Source: Mycobacteroides franklinii (GTDB taxonomy: Bacteria; Actinomycetota; Actinomycetes; Mycobacteriales; Mycobacteriaceae). From it: a DNA stretch of 64,000 nucleotides. Numbering within the stretch: the stretch's first letter is position 1; each line of letters begins with the position of its first letter. The position numbers were made by a program, and so were the translations under genes. Below, piece after piece: positions 20,931 to 30,031 of this stretch. The DNA is taken from positions 186,001 to 250,000 of the forward strand of contig NZ_MAFQ01000008.1 in the NCBI RefSeq assembly GCF_002013895.1. The letters are read 5' to 3'. Under the pieces are notes generated by a model. The model worked only from the letters and a program-made list of their open reading frames with translations, did not search any database and was not told where the DNA came from.

Positions 20931-21758
20931 ATGTCGTGGGCCTTGCCACTCCGTCGCGCCCTGGGCTTGTCCGGGACAGCGCTGCTGACGGCGGCATCGG
21001 TCACGGTGCTGCCTATCGTGGCGTCCTCGGCCCCCACCATCGTCACCGCAGGTGCGGCACCCGGTGTCGCCGGACGCATCGTCGTGCTGGATCCCGGACA
21101 CAACGGCGCCAATGACGGTTCGATCAACAACCAGGTGCCCGACGGCCGCGGCGGCACCAAGAGCTGTCAGACCAGCGGCACCGCCACCGACGGCGGATAC
21201 CCCGAGCACACCTTCACGTGGAACACCGTGTTGCTCATCCGCCAGCAGCTGACCCAGTTGGGTGTGCGTACGGCCATGACCCGCGGCGACGACAACAAGC
21301 TCGCCGCGTGCATCGACAAGCGCGCCGAGATCGAGAACGGCTACAACCCCGACGCGGTGGTGAGCATCCACGCCGACGGCGGCCCGGCCGGCGGCCACGG
21401 CTTCCACGTCAATTACTCAAGCCCGCCGGTGAACGCCGTGCAGGGTGAGCCGACGCTGCGTTTTGCCAAGACCATGCGCGACAGCCTGCAGGCCGCCGGC
21501 CTGACACCCGCGACGTACATCGGCACCGGCGGACTCTACGGCCGCTCGGATCTGGCGGGCCTCAACCTTGCCCAGCACCCGAAGGTGCTCGTCGAGCTCG
21601 GCAACATGAAGAACGCCCAGGACGCCGCGATGATGACGAGCCCCGAGGGTAGGTCCAAGTACGCACAGGCCGTGGTTCAGGGCATCGTCGCCTACCTCAG
21701 CGGTACCGCGCCCGCCGCGGAACCGGCCCCGGCACCCGAGGCCGCTCCCGGCGGCTAG
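20931..21758 (+). CDS. Exported N-acetylmuramoyl-L-alanine amidase (Ami_3, Rv3717-like)
   Basis: 275 residues from ATG 20931, with a signal peptide (about 1-35, double Arg). GTG 20907 is an alternative start. The zinc amidase motifs are VVLDPGHNGAND (first His), YPEHTFTWNTVLL (Glu/His), AVVSIHADGGPAGG (third His) and catalytic VLVELGNMKN. It cleaves peptide stems from muramic acid in the envelope and lacks a cell-wall-binding domain, as Rv3717 does. The C-terminus is Pro/Ala/Glu-rich. Confidence 0.93.
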   Translation: MSWALPLRRALGLSGTALLTAASVTVLPIVASSAPTIVTAGAAPGVAGRIVVLDPGHNGANDGSINNQVPDGRGGTKSCQTSGTATDGGYPEHTFTWNTVLLIRQQLTQLGVRTAMTRGDDNKLAACIDKRAEIENGYNPDAVVSIHADGGPAGGHGFHVNYSSPPVNAVQGEPTLRFAKTMRDSLQAAGLTPATYIGTGGLYGRSDLAGLNLAQHPKVLVELGNMKNAQDAAMMTSPEGRSKYAQAVVQGIVAYLSGTAPAAEPAPAPEAAPGG

Positions 21759-21763
21759 CCGAC

Positions 21764-22204
21764 TTAACCCTTTTCTACGACCTGCTTCAGGTTGGCCAGA
21801 ACTTCGGCCTGAATCTTCTTGAGCCCCAACGGCGCAAAGGTCTTCTCAAAGAATCCCTTGATACCGCTGCCACCGGTCCACGCGGTCTTGGTGGTGACGG
21901 TGGAGCCGGTTCCGGCGGGTGCGACGGTCCAACTGGTCACCAGCGTCGAGTTGGCATCCTTCTCGATGACGGTGTGCCCTGCCACGCTAACGCTGGACTT
22001 GATGTCCCGGACCCGCGACTCGGTTGCCTGCAGCTTCCAGGACGCCACGGTGCCCTCACCCTGACCGCCTTCGAGCACCTGGTAGTCGCGGTAGTGGCTG
22101 GACAGGATCTTCGGGCGCACGTTCTCGTAGTCGGCGACAGCCGCGAGCACTGCCTCGGGCGCCGCGTCGATCAACACCGAACTGGACGCACTGACCTGAC
22201 CCAT
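21764..22204 (-). CDS. SRPBCC (START-like) domain protein, Rv3718c-like
   Basis: 146 residues from ATG 22204 with GGGAG upstream. It is a single helix-grip domain: SVLIDAAPEAVLAAVADYEN, then beta strands (GTVASWKLQATESRVRDI; STLVTSWTVAPAGTGSTV) and a long C-terminal helix (KKIQAEVLANLKQVVEKG). It probably binds a hydrophobic ligand in the cytoplasm; the ligand is unknown. The position next to the amidase matches Rv3718c. Confidence 0.85.
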   Translation of the reverse strand: MGQVSASSSVLIDAAPEAVLAAVADYENVRPKILSSHYRDYQVLEGGQGEGTVASWKLQATESRVRDIKSSVSVAGHTVIEKDANSTLVTSWTVAPAGTGSTVTTKTAWTGGSGIKGFFEKTFAPLGLKKIQAEVLANLKQVVEKG

Positions 22205-22253
22205 GAGTTCTCCCTCGCTGCTACTTGGTTCTACTACTGGTTGTAGTCGCAGT

Positions 22254-23075
22254 CTAGGGGTCGCCCACCAGATCGCCGAGGCCACGTTCCCCCTCCACCG
22301 TCTGGCCGCCCCGTTGCAGAAAGCGCTCGATTCGGCGGGTGCTGTGGGCGTCGGCGAACGCGGCAACAATGGCTGTGCGCTCGGCGGCCAATCCCGGCTC
22401 CAGGTCGCTGGCCAGCGCATCGACCGTGCTCTTCGCTCCGGCGATCAGTTCGAGCGGGTTGACAGCGATACGCCGGGCGAGCCGATTCACGAACCGCCAC
22501 CCCTCATCGGGGTCCAGGGCACGGTTCACCCAGCCGTATCGCTCCGCCAGATCCGCGCCGAAATCCTGGTGACCCAAAATCACCTCAAGGGCGCGCGCCC
22601 GGCCCATGGTCTGGACCAGGTGTTGGGGGCCTGATCCAGCAGGGACGATGCCCAATCCGGTCTCTACCTGATTGAAGACCGCCTTGGTGCGCACCGCGAA
22701 CCGCATGTCCAGGTTGAGTAGGAACTCGCTGCCGCCACCAGCGACCCTGCCCTCCACGAGGGCGACGGTCGCCTGCCGTAACGCCCGAAACCTGCCGACC
22801 AGTCGCTGAAAGGATTCGACCGACTCCTCCGTGCGAGCCGAATCCGTCTGCAGAATCTCGACATTCAGGTGGGCGATGAAAAAGTCCGGATTGGCACTGC
22901 CGAACAGCACCACCCGCACATCGTCGCGATCCGAGAGCCATCGAGCCAGACGCGACAGACTCGACATGAGTGGCCCGTCGAGAAGATTGAGCGGGCCGTG
23001 GTCAAACAGCACGGTCAGGACGCGATCATCGAGCGCGCAACGTAACCCGGTGAGCTCGGGCACCTCGGCGTTCAC
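22254..23075 (-). CDS. Enoyl-CoA hydratase/isomerase family protein
   Basis: 273 residues of crotonase fold, start GTG 23075. The oxyanion-hole segments are recognisable (NPDFFIAHLNVEIL; VEGRVAGGGSEFLLNLDMRF), but the usual catalytic Glu positions are not clear (QVETGLGIVPAGSGPQHLVQ keeps one Glu). It lies 13 bases downstream of the flavin monooxygenase on the same strand, so the two likely form an operon. The substrate is unknown. Confidence 0.8.
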   Translation of the reverse strand: MNAEVPELTGLRCALDDRVLTVLFDHGPLNLLDGPLMSSLSRLARWLSDRDDVRVVLFGSANPDFFIAHLNVEILQTDSARTEESVESFQRLVGRFRALRQATVALVEGRVAGGGSEFLLNLDMRFAVRTKAVFNQVETGLGIVPAGSGPQHLVQTMGRARALEVILGHQDFGADLAERYGWVNRALDPDEGWRFVNRLARRIAVNPLELIAGAKSTVDALASDLEPGLAAERTAIVAAFADAHSTRRIERFLQRGGQTVEGERGLGDLVGDP

Positions 23076-23088
23076 CAGACTGCACTCA

Positions 23089-24282
23089 TCAGAACGCGAC
23101 AGACCCCGGCGGCAGGCCGAGTTCTACCCGCCCGAACAGCTCGTAGGCCGAATCCGTGTCATACACAACGTGTGTGGACAACGTGTTCACATCGCGCAAG
23201 TGACGCTGCAACGGTGAGTCCTCGTACTGCGCTGAAGCGCCGCACGCCTCGACCGCCTCGGCGATCGCATGTTTACACACCTCCACCACGTAGGCGCAGT
23301 TGCGGCGCACGGCCACCCGATCCTCCGTCGTCAGTCCCGCGCCCGAACGCAGCTTGTCCTCCACATTCCGCACTGTGTCCAGCAACAGAGCCCGGGCGGA
23401 TTCCGCTTGTGCAGCAACATGTCCCATGCGGCGATGCGCGGTGGCAAGCTTGGACTGCTCCTGCATCGAGTACCGCATCACCCTGGTCTTGATCTTCTCG
23501 GTGAACAGCTCCACCGTGCCCAGGGCCATCCCGACCGCGGGCGCCGCCGCGACATTGGACAGAGCACAGAAGAGCGGTATCCGGTAGATGGCAGACCCGT
23601 GCAGTTCCGCCGACGGCGACTGCCCACGTGCCAGCGGACCGAACTCCTGCACCCGGTGCTCAGGAACGAAGACGTCGTTGACGGCGATATCCATGCTTCC
23701 GGTACCCCGTAAGCCCGAGGTGAACCAGGTGTCGATGACCTCCAGGTCGGAGCGGGGGATCATGAAGGTGCGCAGGTCGGGGTACTTCGGCTGCTCATCA
23801 TGTTGCACCACCGCGGCGACGGACGCCCATGACGAGTGCCACACACCGCTACCGAATTGCCAACGCCCCGTTATCTTGTAGCCGCCCTCGACCGGGGTGG
23901 CGATACCCGACGGCGACCAGCTGCCCGGAAACAGCAAGGGAGACCCGGCGGGCACGGACCCGAACATCTCGTCCTGCAGCTTCTCGGGGAACAAGCCGGC
24001 GAGCCAGTTGTGAATCCCGTAGATACAGAACGTCCAGGCGCTCGATCCGCAGACCTTGCCAACCTCGATGACCGCACTGACCAGGGTCTCCAGGCTTGCC
24101 TCATCGCCCCCGTATCGCCTCGGCGCCATCAGGCTGAAAAGCCCCGACTGGGACAGCTCGGCGATGGTCTCGTCGGGCATCCGCCGCAGACGCTCTGCTT
24201 CCAGCGCTCTGGCGCCAATGGCGGGCGCAAGCTCACGCGCACGCGCAACGGCATCGGGCTGCACTGCTGTCGAACTCGTCAT
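23089..24282 (-). CDS. Acyl-CoA-dehydrogenase-fold flavin monooxygenase (group D)
   Basis: 397 residues from ATG 24282, with GAGG five bases upstream. It resembles oxygenase components such as HsaA/HpaB-type enzymes of the acyl-CoA dehydrogenase superfamily: PRRYGGDEASLETLVSAVIE, GGYKITGRWQFGSGVWHSSW, FTSGLRGTGSMDIAVNDVFV, and C-terminal ACGASAQYEDSPLQRHLRDV. These use reduced flavin and O2 to hydroxylate aromatics. No reductase is adjacent. Divergent from a TetR gene across a palindromic operator. Confidence 0.82.
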   Translation of the reverse strand: MTSSTAVQPDAVARARELAPAIGARALEAERLRRMPDETIAELSQSGLFSLMAPRRYGGDEASLETLVSAVIEVGKVCGSSAWTFCIYGIHNWLAGLFPEKLQDEMFGSVPAGSPLLFPGSWSPSGIATPVEGGYKITGRWQFGSGVWHSSWASVAAVVQHDEQPKYPDLRTFMIPRSDLEVIDTWFTSGLRGTGSMDIAVNDVFVPEHRVQEFGPLARGQSPSAELHGSAIYRIPLFCALSNVAAAPAVGMALGTVELFTEKIKTRVMRYSMQEQSKLATAHRRMGHVAAQAESARALLLDTVRNVEDKLRSGAGLTTEDRVAVRRNCAYVVEVCKHAIAEAVEACGASAQYEDSPLQRHLRDVNTLSTHVVYDTDSAYELFGRVELGLPPGSVAF

Positions 24283-24330
24283 CAAAACCTCGCAACCTGC
24301 GCAATCATTAGTGGATGACACACGATCGAA

Positions 24331-24358
24331 TTAAAACTGAATCTCGATTCAGGTTTAA
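24331..24358. promoter_or_regulatory. TetR-type operator
   Basis: TTAAAACTGAAT (24331-24342), CTCG, ATTCAGGTTTAA (24347-24358): 11 of 12 arm bases are complementary. It lies between the divergent flavin monooxygenase and tetR genes, 22 bases from the tetR start, and is likely bound by that TetR protein to control both directions. Confidence 0.75.
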
Positions 24359-24379
24359 TGTAGCCTTGGCGGAGTGGTG

Positions 24380-25045
24380 ATGTCTAGCGATTCAGCGATC
24401 CGGCCCACAGCCGCCGATCAGCCCTCGACACAGCGCGGGCGCAGCACCCGCCGCGCCTTGATGGACGCCGCGCGCGAGGTCATCTCCCGAGTCGGTTACG
24501 CCGAGACACGGGTCGTCGACATCACCACCGAGGCCGGGAAATCCGTCGGAGTCTTCTATAACTACTTCACCGACAAGGCCGAGCTGCTGCGCACCATGGT
24601 CGATGAGTTCCGCGACGACGCGTACGCGCGCGGCGACACCGTCGCAACCAGCGATCGCGCACCGTACGACGTGATCAGAGACATCGTCACGGTGTACTGG
24701 ACCACCTATCGGGAACATGCGCCGGTGCTTTCCGGGGTGTTCCAGGCAGCCCAGATCGATCCCACCTTCGTGGACTATTGGCGAAAATTGCGGGCCCCCG
24801 CACGCACGATGATCGCCAACAACATTCGACATCTACAAACACGCGGGTACAGCCCGGGGATGGATCCCGATATCACCGCATCGGCGATCGGCGCGATGAT
24901 GGATTACTTCTGTTACGTCTGGCTGGTCGAGGGCGGCGAGACCGTGCGCAGCTCGGTCACCGATGAGGAAGCCATCGACACACTGGCCCGCATCTGGTTC
25001 AACGCGCTGTGGTGGAAATCCGAAGGCGCGCATGGCGCCACCTGA
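24380..25045 (+). CDS. TetR-family transcriptional regulator
   Basis: 221 residues from ATG 24380, with GGAG five bases upstream. The N-terminal HTH is TRRALMDAAREVISRVGYAE, TRVVDITTEAGKSVGVFYNY, FTDKAELLRTMV. The ligand-binding domain follows (VYWTTYREHAPVLSGVFQAA). It overlaps the next gene by 14 bases, so it heads a tetR-kinase-enolase-like operon. The ligand is unknown; neighbours suggest lipid or aromatic catabolism. Confidence 0.92.
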   Translation: MSSDSAIRPTAADQPSTQRGRSTRRALMDAAREVISRVGYAETRVVDITTEAGKSVGVFYNYFTDKAELLRTMVDEFRDDAYARGDTVATSDRAPYDVIRDIVTVYWTTYREHAPVLSGVFQAAQIDPTFVDYWRKLRAPARTMIANNIRHLQTRGYSPGMDPDITASAIGAMMDYFCYVWLVEGGETVRSSVTDEEAIDTLARIWFNALWWKSEGAHGAT

Positions 25046-26006
25046 CTGGGTGGTGACACTTCTATACCGCGCCGAACTCGTGCCATTGGAGGCGCAACCG
25101 CTCACCGGAGGGGTGTCCTCCGATGTATGGCGCGTCCGGCTGAGTTCCGGGGAATCGGTCGTGGTCAAGCGGGCCGTCGAGCGGCTACGCGTAGCAGCAC
25201 ACTGGGTAGTACCGGTGGCGCGCAACGCCTTCGAAACACGCTATCTGACGGCCGTGTCGAAGATCGTTCCGGCCTTCGTCCCGGAGGTTGTGGTGGCTGA
25301 CGAGGGTCTGCACGCTTTCGCGATGGTCGATCTGGGATCTGTCCCGTCCTGGCGAGAGGATCTGGCCGCCGGCCGCATCGATCCGGAGGTCGGCGCGGTA
25401 CTCGGCGCGCGCCTGGCCGCCGTGCATGCCCACACCGCCGGTGATGACACGGCGGCAAGCGAATTCGCCTCCGATGACCTGTTCGAGGCGTTGCGGATCG
25501 AGCCATATCTGCGCTATCCAGCACAGCGCCTCCCCCAACACGCCGCCGTCCTGTCGACGCTTGCCGACGATCTTGCGAACACTCGGATCGCGCTGGTACA
25601 CGGAGACGTGAGTCCAAAGAACATCATCGTCACCGCCGACGGGCCGGTATTGACCGACGCCGAATGCGCCTGGTATGGCGACCCCGCCTTCGACCTCGCA
25701 TTCTGTCTCAATCACCTGCTGCTCAAGCGGATATGGACGCCGCAGCATCGCGATCTACTGCAGGAGACGAGCACTCACCTCCTCGCCGCATACCTGCGAG
25801 ACGTCTCCTGGGAGTCCCCGGATGCGGTTGCCGCTCGCACCGCGCGGCTCCTGCCCGCGTTGGCGCTGGCCCGCGTCGACGGGCGTTCGCCAGTCGACTA
25901 TTTGTCTGACGCACAACGTGATTCATTACGCGTGCGCGCCGGACGGGCCCTGCATGAATCCGCCACCGATCCGTTGGCCGTCGCACAACAGTTGGAGGGG
26001 TTATGA
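25032..26006 (+). CDS. APH-family phosphotransferase
   Basis: 324 residues from ATG 25032, inside the tetR end. Its kinase motifs are GGVSSDVWRVRLSSGESVVV with the ATP-site Lys (VVVKRAVERL), the Brenner motif ALVHGDVSPKNIIVT (about 192, catalytic Asp) and LTDAECAWYGDPAFDLAFCL (metal Asp replaced by Asp-Ala-Glu). It is a small-molecule kinase of unknown substrate. ATGA coupling to the enolase-like gene suggests consecutive steps. Confidence 0.8.
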   Translation: MAPPDWVVTLLYRAELVPLEAQPLTGGVSSDVWRVRLSSGESVVVKRAVERLRVAAHWVVPVARNAFETRYLTAVSKIVPAFVPEVVVADEGLHAFAMVDLGSVPSWREDLAAGRIDPEVGAVLGARLAAVHAHTAGDDTAASEFASDDLFEALRIEPYLRYPAQRLPQHAAVLSTLADDLANTRIALVHGDVSPKNIIVTADGPVLTDAECAWYGDPAFDLAFCLNHLLLKRIWTPQHRDLLQETSTHLLAAYLRDVSWESPDAVAARTARLLPALALARVDGRSPVDYLSDAQRDSLRVRAGRALHESATDPLAVAQQLEGL

Positions 26007-27277
26007 CCGGAACACAGATCAGCGGTGTGCACGCTCGACGGGTATGGGACTCGCGGGGACGGCCGACCGTCGAAGCGGAGCTGCTCCTCGGCGATGGCAG
26101 CATCGGGCGCGCGATCGCTCCGGCCGGCGCATCTCGGGGCAGCGGTGAGGCGACCGACTTGCGGGACGGCGGCAGGCCCTTCGCCGGGTACGACGTGACG
26201 ACAGCCGTGGCCGCGGCCCGGGGCCTGGCCCAGCATCTCGTCGGCGTTGATGCGACGAACCAGCAGGCCGTCGATACGGCGCTGGCGGCGGCCGACAGCT
26301 CGGCCGAGTTCGCGGACATCGGCGGGAATACCGCGGTGGCGATATCGATGGCAGCCGCACACGCGGCCGCGGCCGCACATGGAATACCTTTGTGGCGGTA
26401 TCTGATCGGCGATCGAACGGCCGCAATGCCGATGCCGGAGATTCAGGTGATTGGCGGCGGCGCCCATGCCGCGCGTCGCACCGACGTCCAGGACTTCATG
26501 GTGGTTCCCGCCGCTGCGGACAGCATCGAGCAGGGCCTGAATTGGGTGGCCGAGATCCATCGCGCTTGCGGGGCAATACTTTCCGAACGGGGCAGGCTTG
26601 CCGGGGTGGCCGACGAGGGGGGTTGGTGGCCGGTGGTGGACTGCAATGAGGACGCCTTGGAGCTGCTGGTCGCCTCTATCGAGCGCGCCGGATTGCAGCC
26701 CGGCGCCCAGGTAACGATCGCCTTGGACATCGCATCAAGTGAGTTCGGCAGTGGCGGCCGCTACCGCCTGGGGCTCGATGGCACCGAGCTTGACTCCGAC
26801 GCGTGGTCGGAGGTTCTGATCGGCTGGATCGATAAGTATCCGATCGCCTCCATCGAGGATCCCCTCGCCGAGGACGACCCCGCGGCGCTGGCGGCCTTCA
26901 CTCAAGCAGTGGGACATCGTGTCCTGGTTGTCGGAGACGATTTCACGGTGACCAACGCCGAGCGCGTGCGACGAGCAACCGAAACCGGAGCGTGTAACGG
27001 CTTGCTGGTAAAGCCGAATCAAGCAGGAACGCTCAGTGCCGCCAAGGCCGCGCACGATACCGCTCACGACTGCGGATGGGACACCATCGTCTCCGCGCGA
27101 TCCGGTGAGAGCGAAGATGTCACCATTGCGCACCTGGCGGTCGGTTGGGGCGCTGAGCAACTGAAGGTGGGCTCGATCACCAGATCCGAACGCACCGCCA
27201 AGTGGAACGAGCTGCTCCGCATCGACGAACAGCTTGGCGGAGCACCGATTCGGTTAGGACGATTGACCCTCGGTTAG
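26003..27277 (+). CDS. Divergent enolase-like protein
   Basis: 424 residues aligning over the full enolase length: VHARRVWDSRGRPTVEAELL, GASRGSGEATDLRDG, ADEGGWWP (catalytic Glu205), the metal-site segments TIALDIASSEFG, SIEDPLAEDD and LVVGDDFTVTN, catalytic LLVKPNQAGTL (Lys) and EQLKVGSITRSERTAKWNEL. Two active-site changes stand out: the usual SHRSGETED is SARSGESED (His to Ala at 365), and the QEF Glu is Asp164. Loss of the phosphate-contacting His argues for a substrate other than 2-phosphoglycerate. It is not the housekeeping eno by context. Confidence 0.82.
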   Translation: MTGTQISGVHARRVWDSRGRPTVEAELLLGDGSIGRAIAPAGASRGSGEATDLRDGGRPFAGYDVTTAVAAARGLAQHLVGVDATNQQAVDTALAAADSSAEFADIGGNTAVAISMAAAHAAAAAHGIPLWRYLIGDRTAAMPMPEIQVIGGGAHAARRTDVQDFMVVPAAADSIEQGLNWVAEIHRACGAILSERGRLAGVADEGGWWPVVDCNEDALELLVASIERAGLQPGAQVTIALDIASSEFGSGGRYRLGLDGTELDSDAWSEVLIGWIDKYPIASIEDPLAEDDPAALAAFTQAVGHRVLVVGDDFTVTNAERVRRATETGACNGLLVKPNQAGTLSAAKAAHDTAHDCGWDTIVSARSGESEDVTIAHLAVGWGAEQLKVGSITRSERTAKWNELLRIDEQLGGAPIRLGRLTLG

Positions 27278-27353
27278 TCCCCGCTAGTCGCGCGTAGTCG
27301 CCGAATCAAGATCTCGGATGCGCCCCGCCCGGAACCGGGCTAGCGTAGGAATT

Positions 27354-28724
27354 GTGCCTATCACATTGGGATCGGCGCACGCCGAGGGAGTGAACCGGCT
27401 ACTGCGAAGTTACCGGGCCATTCCCACGACGGCGACTGTCCGTTTGGCTAAGCCCACGTCAAATCTGTTCCGCGCAAGGGCAAAGTCGACCACACCGGGC
27501 CTGGATACCTCCGGGCTCACCGGTGTCATCGACGTGGACACCGTCAAGAGGACGGCCGATGTGGCCGGCATGTGCACCTATGAAGACCTGGTCGAGGCAA
27601 CACTTGCGCACGGGCTCTCGCCGTTGGTGGTGCCACAGCTCAAGACGATCACGCTGGGTGGAGCGGTCACCGGACTCGGCATCGAATCCACATCCTTCCG
27701 CAACGGACTTCCCCACGAATCCGTCGTCGAGATGGACATTCTCACCGGCGCCGGCGAGATCATCACCGCCGCGCCGGATCGGCATCCGGATCTGTATCGA
27801 GGCTTCCCCAATTCGTACGGCACGCTGGGCTACTCGGTGCGTCTGCGCATCGAACTCGAACCCGTCAAACCATTCGTCGCCTTGCGACACATTCGATTCC
27901 ACAGCGTCGATGAACTGGTGACGGCGATGGACACAGTCGTGGACTCGGCCACCTATCAGGGCGAACCCGTGGACTACGTGGACGGCGTGGTGTTCAGCAC
28001 CGACGAGTCCTACCTCTGTCTGGGCACCCAGACGGCCACTGCGGGACCGGTGAGCGATTACACCGGGCAACGCATCTACTACCGGTCAATCCAGCACGCG
28101 GACGGAATCAGCAACGATCGGCTGACAATTCACGACTATCTATGGCGCTGGGACACGGACTGGTTCTGGTGTTCACGCGCCTTCGGTGCGCAAAATCCGC
28201 GCATCCGGCGACTGTGGCCGCGAAAGTACCGGCGCAGCAGCGTGTATTGGAAGATGATCGGTCTGGACCAGCGTTATGACATCGCCGACCGCATCGAGCG
28301 GTTTAACGGACGTCCGGCCCGGGAACGTGTCGTGCAAGACGTCGAGGTACCGATCGCGCAGACCGCGGAGTTCCTGCGCTGGTTCCTGGACGAGATCCCG
28401 ATCGAACCGGTGTGGCTGTGTCCCTTGCGGTTACGTGATGACCAGGGCTGGCCGCTGTATCCGATACGGTCGAGACAGACGTACGTCAACATCGGGTTTT
28501 GGTCCTCCGTGCCCGTCGGTCCCGTCGAGGGCGCAACCAACAGGCTCATCGAGCGCAAGGTGGGTGAGCTGGGTGGGCACAAGTCGTTGTACTCAGACTC
28601 CTTCTATTCGCGCGACGAGTTCGAGTCGCAATACGGCGGCGAGCACTACCGGACCTTGAAGAAGACGTACGACCCGGATAACCGATTGCTGGATCTCTAT
28701 GCGAAGGCGGTACGGCGACAATGA
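27354..28724 (+). CDS. bfaA: FAD-dependent oxidoreductase, 10-methylstearate (tuberculostearate) pathway
   Basis: 456 residues from GTG 27354, with AGGA just upstream. The FAD-binding-4 domain shows VIDVDTVKRTADVAGMCTYE, PQLKTITLGGAVTGLGIEST and PNSYGTLGYSVRLRIELEPV. The DprE1/DIMINUTO-like C-terminal half ends HYRTLKKTYDPDNRLLDLYA. Coupled by ATGA to the methyltransferase, it matches Rv3719-Rv3720 (bfaA-bfaB or tmsAB), where this enzyme reduces the 10-methylene intermediate to 10-methylstearate. Confidence 0.88.
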   Translation: MPITLGSAHAEGVNRLLRSYRAIPTTATVRLAKPTSNLFRARAKSTTPGLDTSGLTGVIDVDTVKRTADVAGMCTYEDLVEATLAHGLSPLVVPQLKTITLGGAVTGLGIESTSFRNGLPHESVVEMDILTGAGEIITAAPDRHPDLYRGFPNSYGTLGYSVRLRIELEPVKPFVALRHIRFHSVDELVTAMDTVVDSATYQGEPVDYVDGVVFSTDESYLCLGTQTATAGPVSDYTGQRIYYRSIQHADGISNDRLTIHDYLWRWDTDWFWCSRAFGAQNPRIRRLWPRKYRRSSVYWKMIGLDQRYDIADRIERFNGRPARERVVQDVEVPIAQTAEFLRWFLDEIPIEPVWLCPLRLRDDQGWPLYPIRSRQTYVNIGFWSSVPVGPVEGATNRLIERKVGELGGHKSLYSDSFYSRDEFESQYGGEHYRTLKKTYDPDNRLLDLYAKAVRRQ

Positions 28725-30031
28725 CAACCACACAAGCCAAGAATGACCGAGGCGAGAGCGGCAAGCTCTCGCTGGCCGAGATCCTGGAAATCATGGCAGC
28801 CGGTGATCTGCCGTTGCGGTTCAGCGCATACGACGGCAGCAAGGCTGGTCCGGAGAACGCGGAACTGGGACTCGACCTGCTGACTCCACGCGGCACCACA
28901 TATTTGGCAACGGCTCCAGGTGATTTGGGTCTGGCGCGGGCCTACGTCTCGGGCGATATCGAGATGCAGGGAGTTCATCCGGGAGACCCGTACGAGCTGC
29001 TGAAGGCCATGGCCGAAAGGCTGGACTTCAAACGTCCACCCGCGCGGGTGCTGGCCAACATCGTCAGATCGATCGGTCTTGAGCATCTGCGTCCCATCGC
29101 GCCACCGCCGCAGGAGGCCCTGCCCCGTTGGCGGCGGATCGTCGAAGGATTCCGTCACAGCAAGACACGCGACTCCGAGGCCATCCATCATCACTACGAC
29201 GTCTCGAATACGTTCTACGAGTGGGTGCTTGGATCGTCCATGACCTACACGTGCGCCTGCTATCCCCACGCCGATGCCAGCCTGGAGGAGGCGCAGGAGA
29301 ACAAGTACCGGCTGGTGTTCGACAAGTTGGGGCTCAAGGCCGGTGACCGGCTGCTCGATGTGGGCTGCGGGTGGGGGTCGATGGTCCGGTACGCGGCGCG
29401 GCGCGGCGTACGGGCCACCGGTGTCACACTCTCCGCGGAGCAGGCGGCCTGGGCACAGAAAGCCATTGCCGACGAGGGGCTCTCGGATCTGGCCGAGGTT
29501 CGTCATGCCGACTACCGCGATATCACGGAACGCGAGTTCGATGCCGTCTCGTCCATCGGGCTCACCGAGCACATCGGCATCGCGAACTATCCGGCGTACT
29601 TCCGGTTCCTGCAGTCGCGGCTCAAGACCGGTGGCCTGCTACTCAATCACTGCATCACCCGTCCCGACAACCGAACCTCTGCCGTCGCAGGGTATTTCAT
29701 TGACCGCTACGTGTTCCCCGACGGGGAGCTGACCGGATCCGGCAGGATCATCACCGAGATACAGAACGTCGGTCTCGAGGTGCTGCACGAGGAGAACCTG
29801 CGCCATCATTACGCGCTGACACTCAAGGAGTGGTGCGCCAACCTCGTCGAACACTGGGATGCGGCGGTGCGTGAAGTGGGCGAGGCCACCGCGAAGGTGT
29901 GGGGCCTGTACATGGCCGGTTCGCGACTGGGCTTCGAACGCAACGTCGTTCAGCTACACCAGGTGTTGGCCACCAAGCTTGATGAGCGTGGCGGCTCCTC
30001 GCTGCCGCTGCGCCCGTGGTGGCAGCCCTAG
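28721..30031 (+). CDS. bfaB: Fatty-acid methyltransferase (cyclopropane synthase family), tuberculostearate pathway
   Basis: 436 residues. The N-terminal domain (about 1-140) precedes the SAM methyltransferase: DSEAIHHHYDVSNTFYEWVL, SMTYTCACYPHADASLEEAQ, LLDVGCGWGSMVRYAARRGV (motif I), SIGLTEHIGIANYPAYFRFL, and AVAGYFIDRYVFPDGELTGS. It adds a carbon from SAM to the oleoyl double bond. It is coupled to the FAD reductase. The stop overlaps the convergent dnaX stop in CTAG. Confidence 0.9.
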   Translation: MTTTQAKNDRGESGKLSLAEILEIMAAGDLPLRFSAYDGSKAGPENAELGLDLLTPRGTTYLATAPGDLGLARAYVSGDIEMQGVHPGDPYELLKAMAERLDFKRPPARVLANIVRSIGLEHLRPIAPPPQEALPRWRRIVEGFRHSKTRDSEAIHHHYDVSNTFYEWVLGSSMTYTCACYPHADASLEEAQENKYRLVFDKLGLKAGDRLLDVGCGWGSMVRYAARRGVRATGVTLSAEQAAWAQKAIADEGLSDLAEVRHADYRDITEREFDAVSSIGLTEHIGIANYPAYFRFLQSRLKTGGLLLNHCITRPDNRTSAVAGYFIDRYVFPDGELTGSGRIITEIQNVGLEVLHEENLRHHYALTLKEWCANLVEHWDAAVREVGEATAKVWGLYMAGSRLGFERNVVQLHQVLATKLDERGGSSLPLRPWWQP

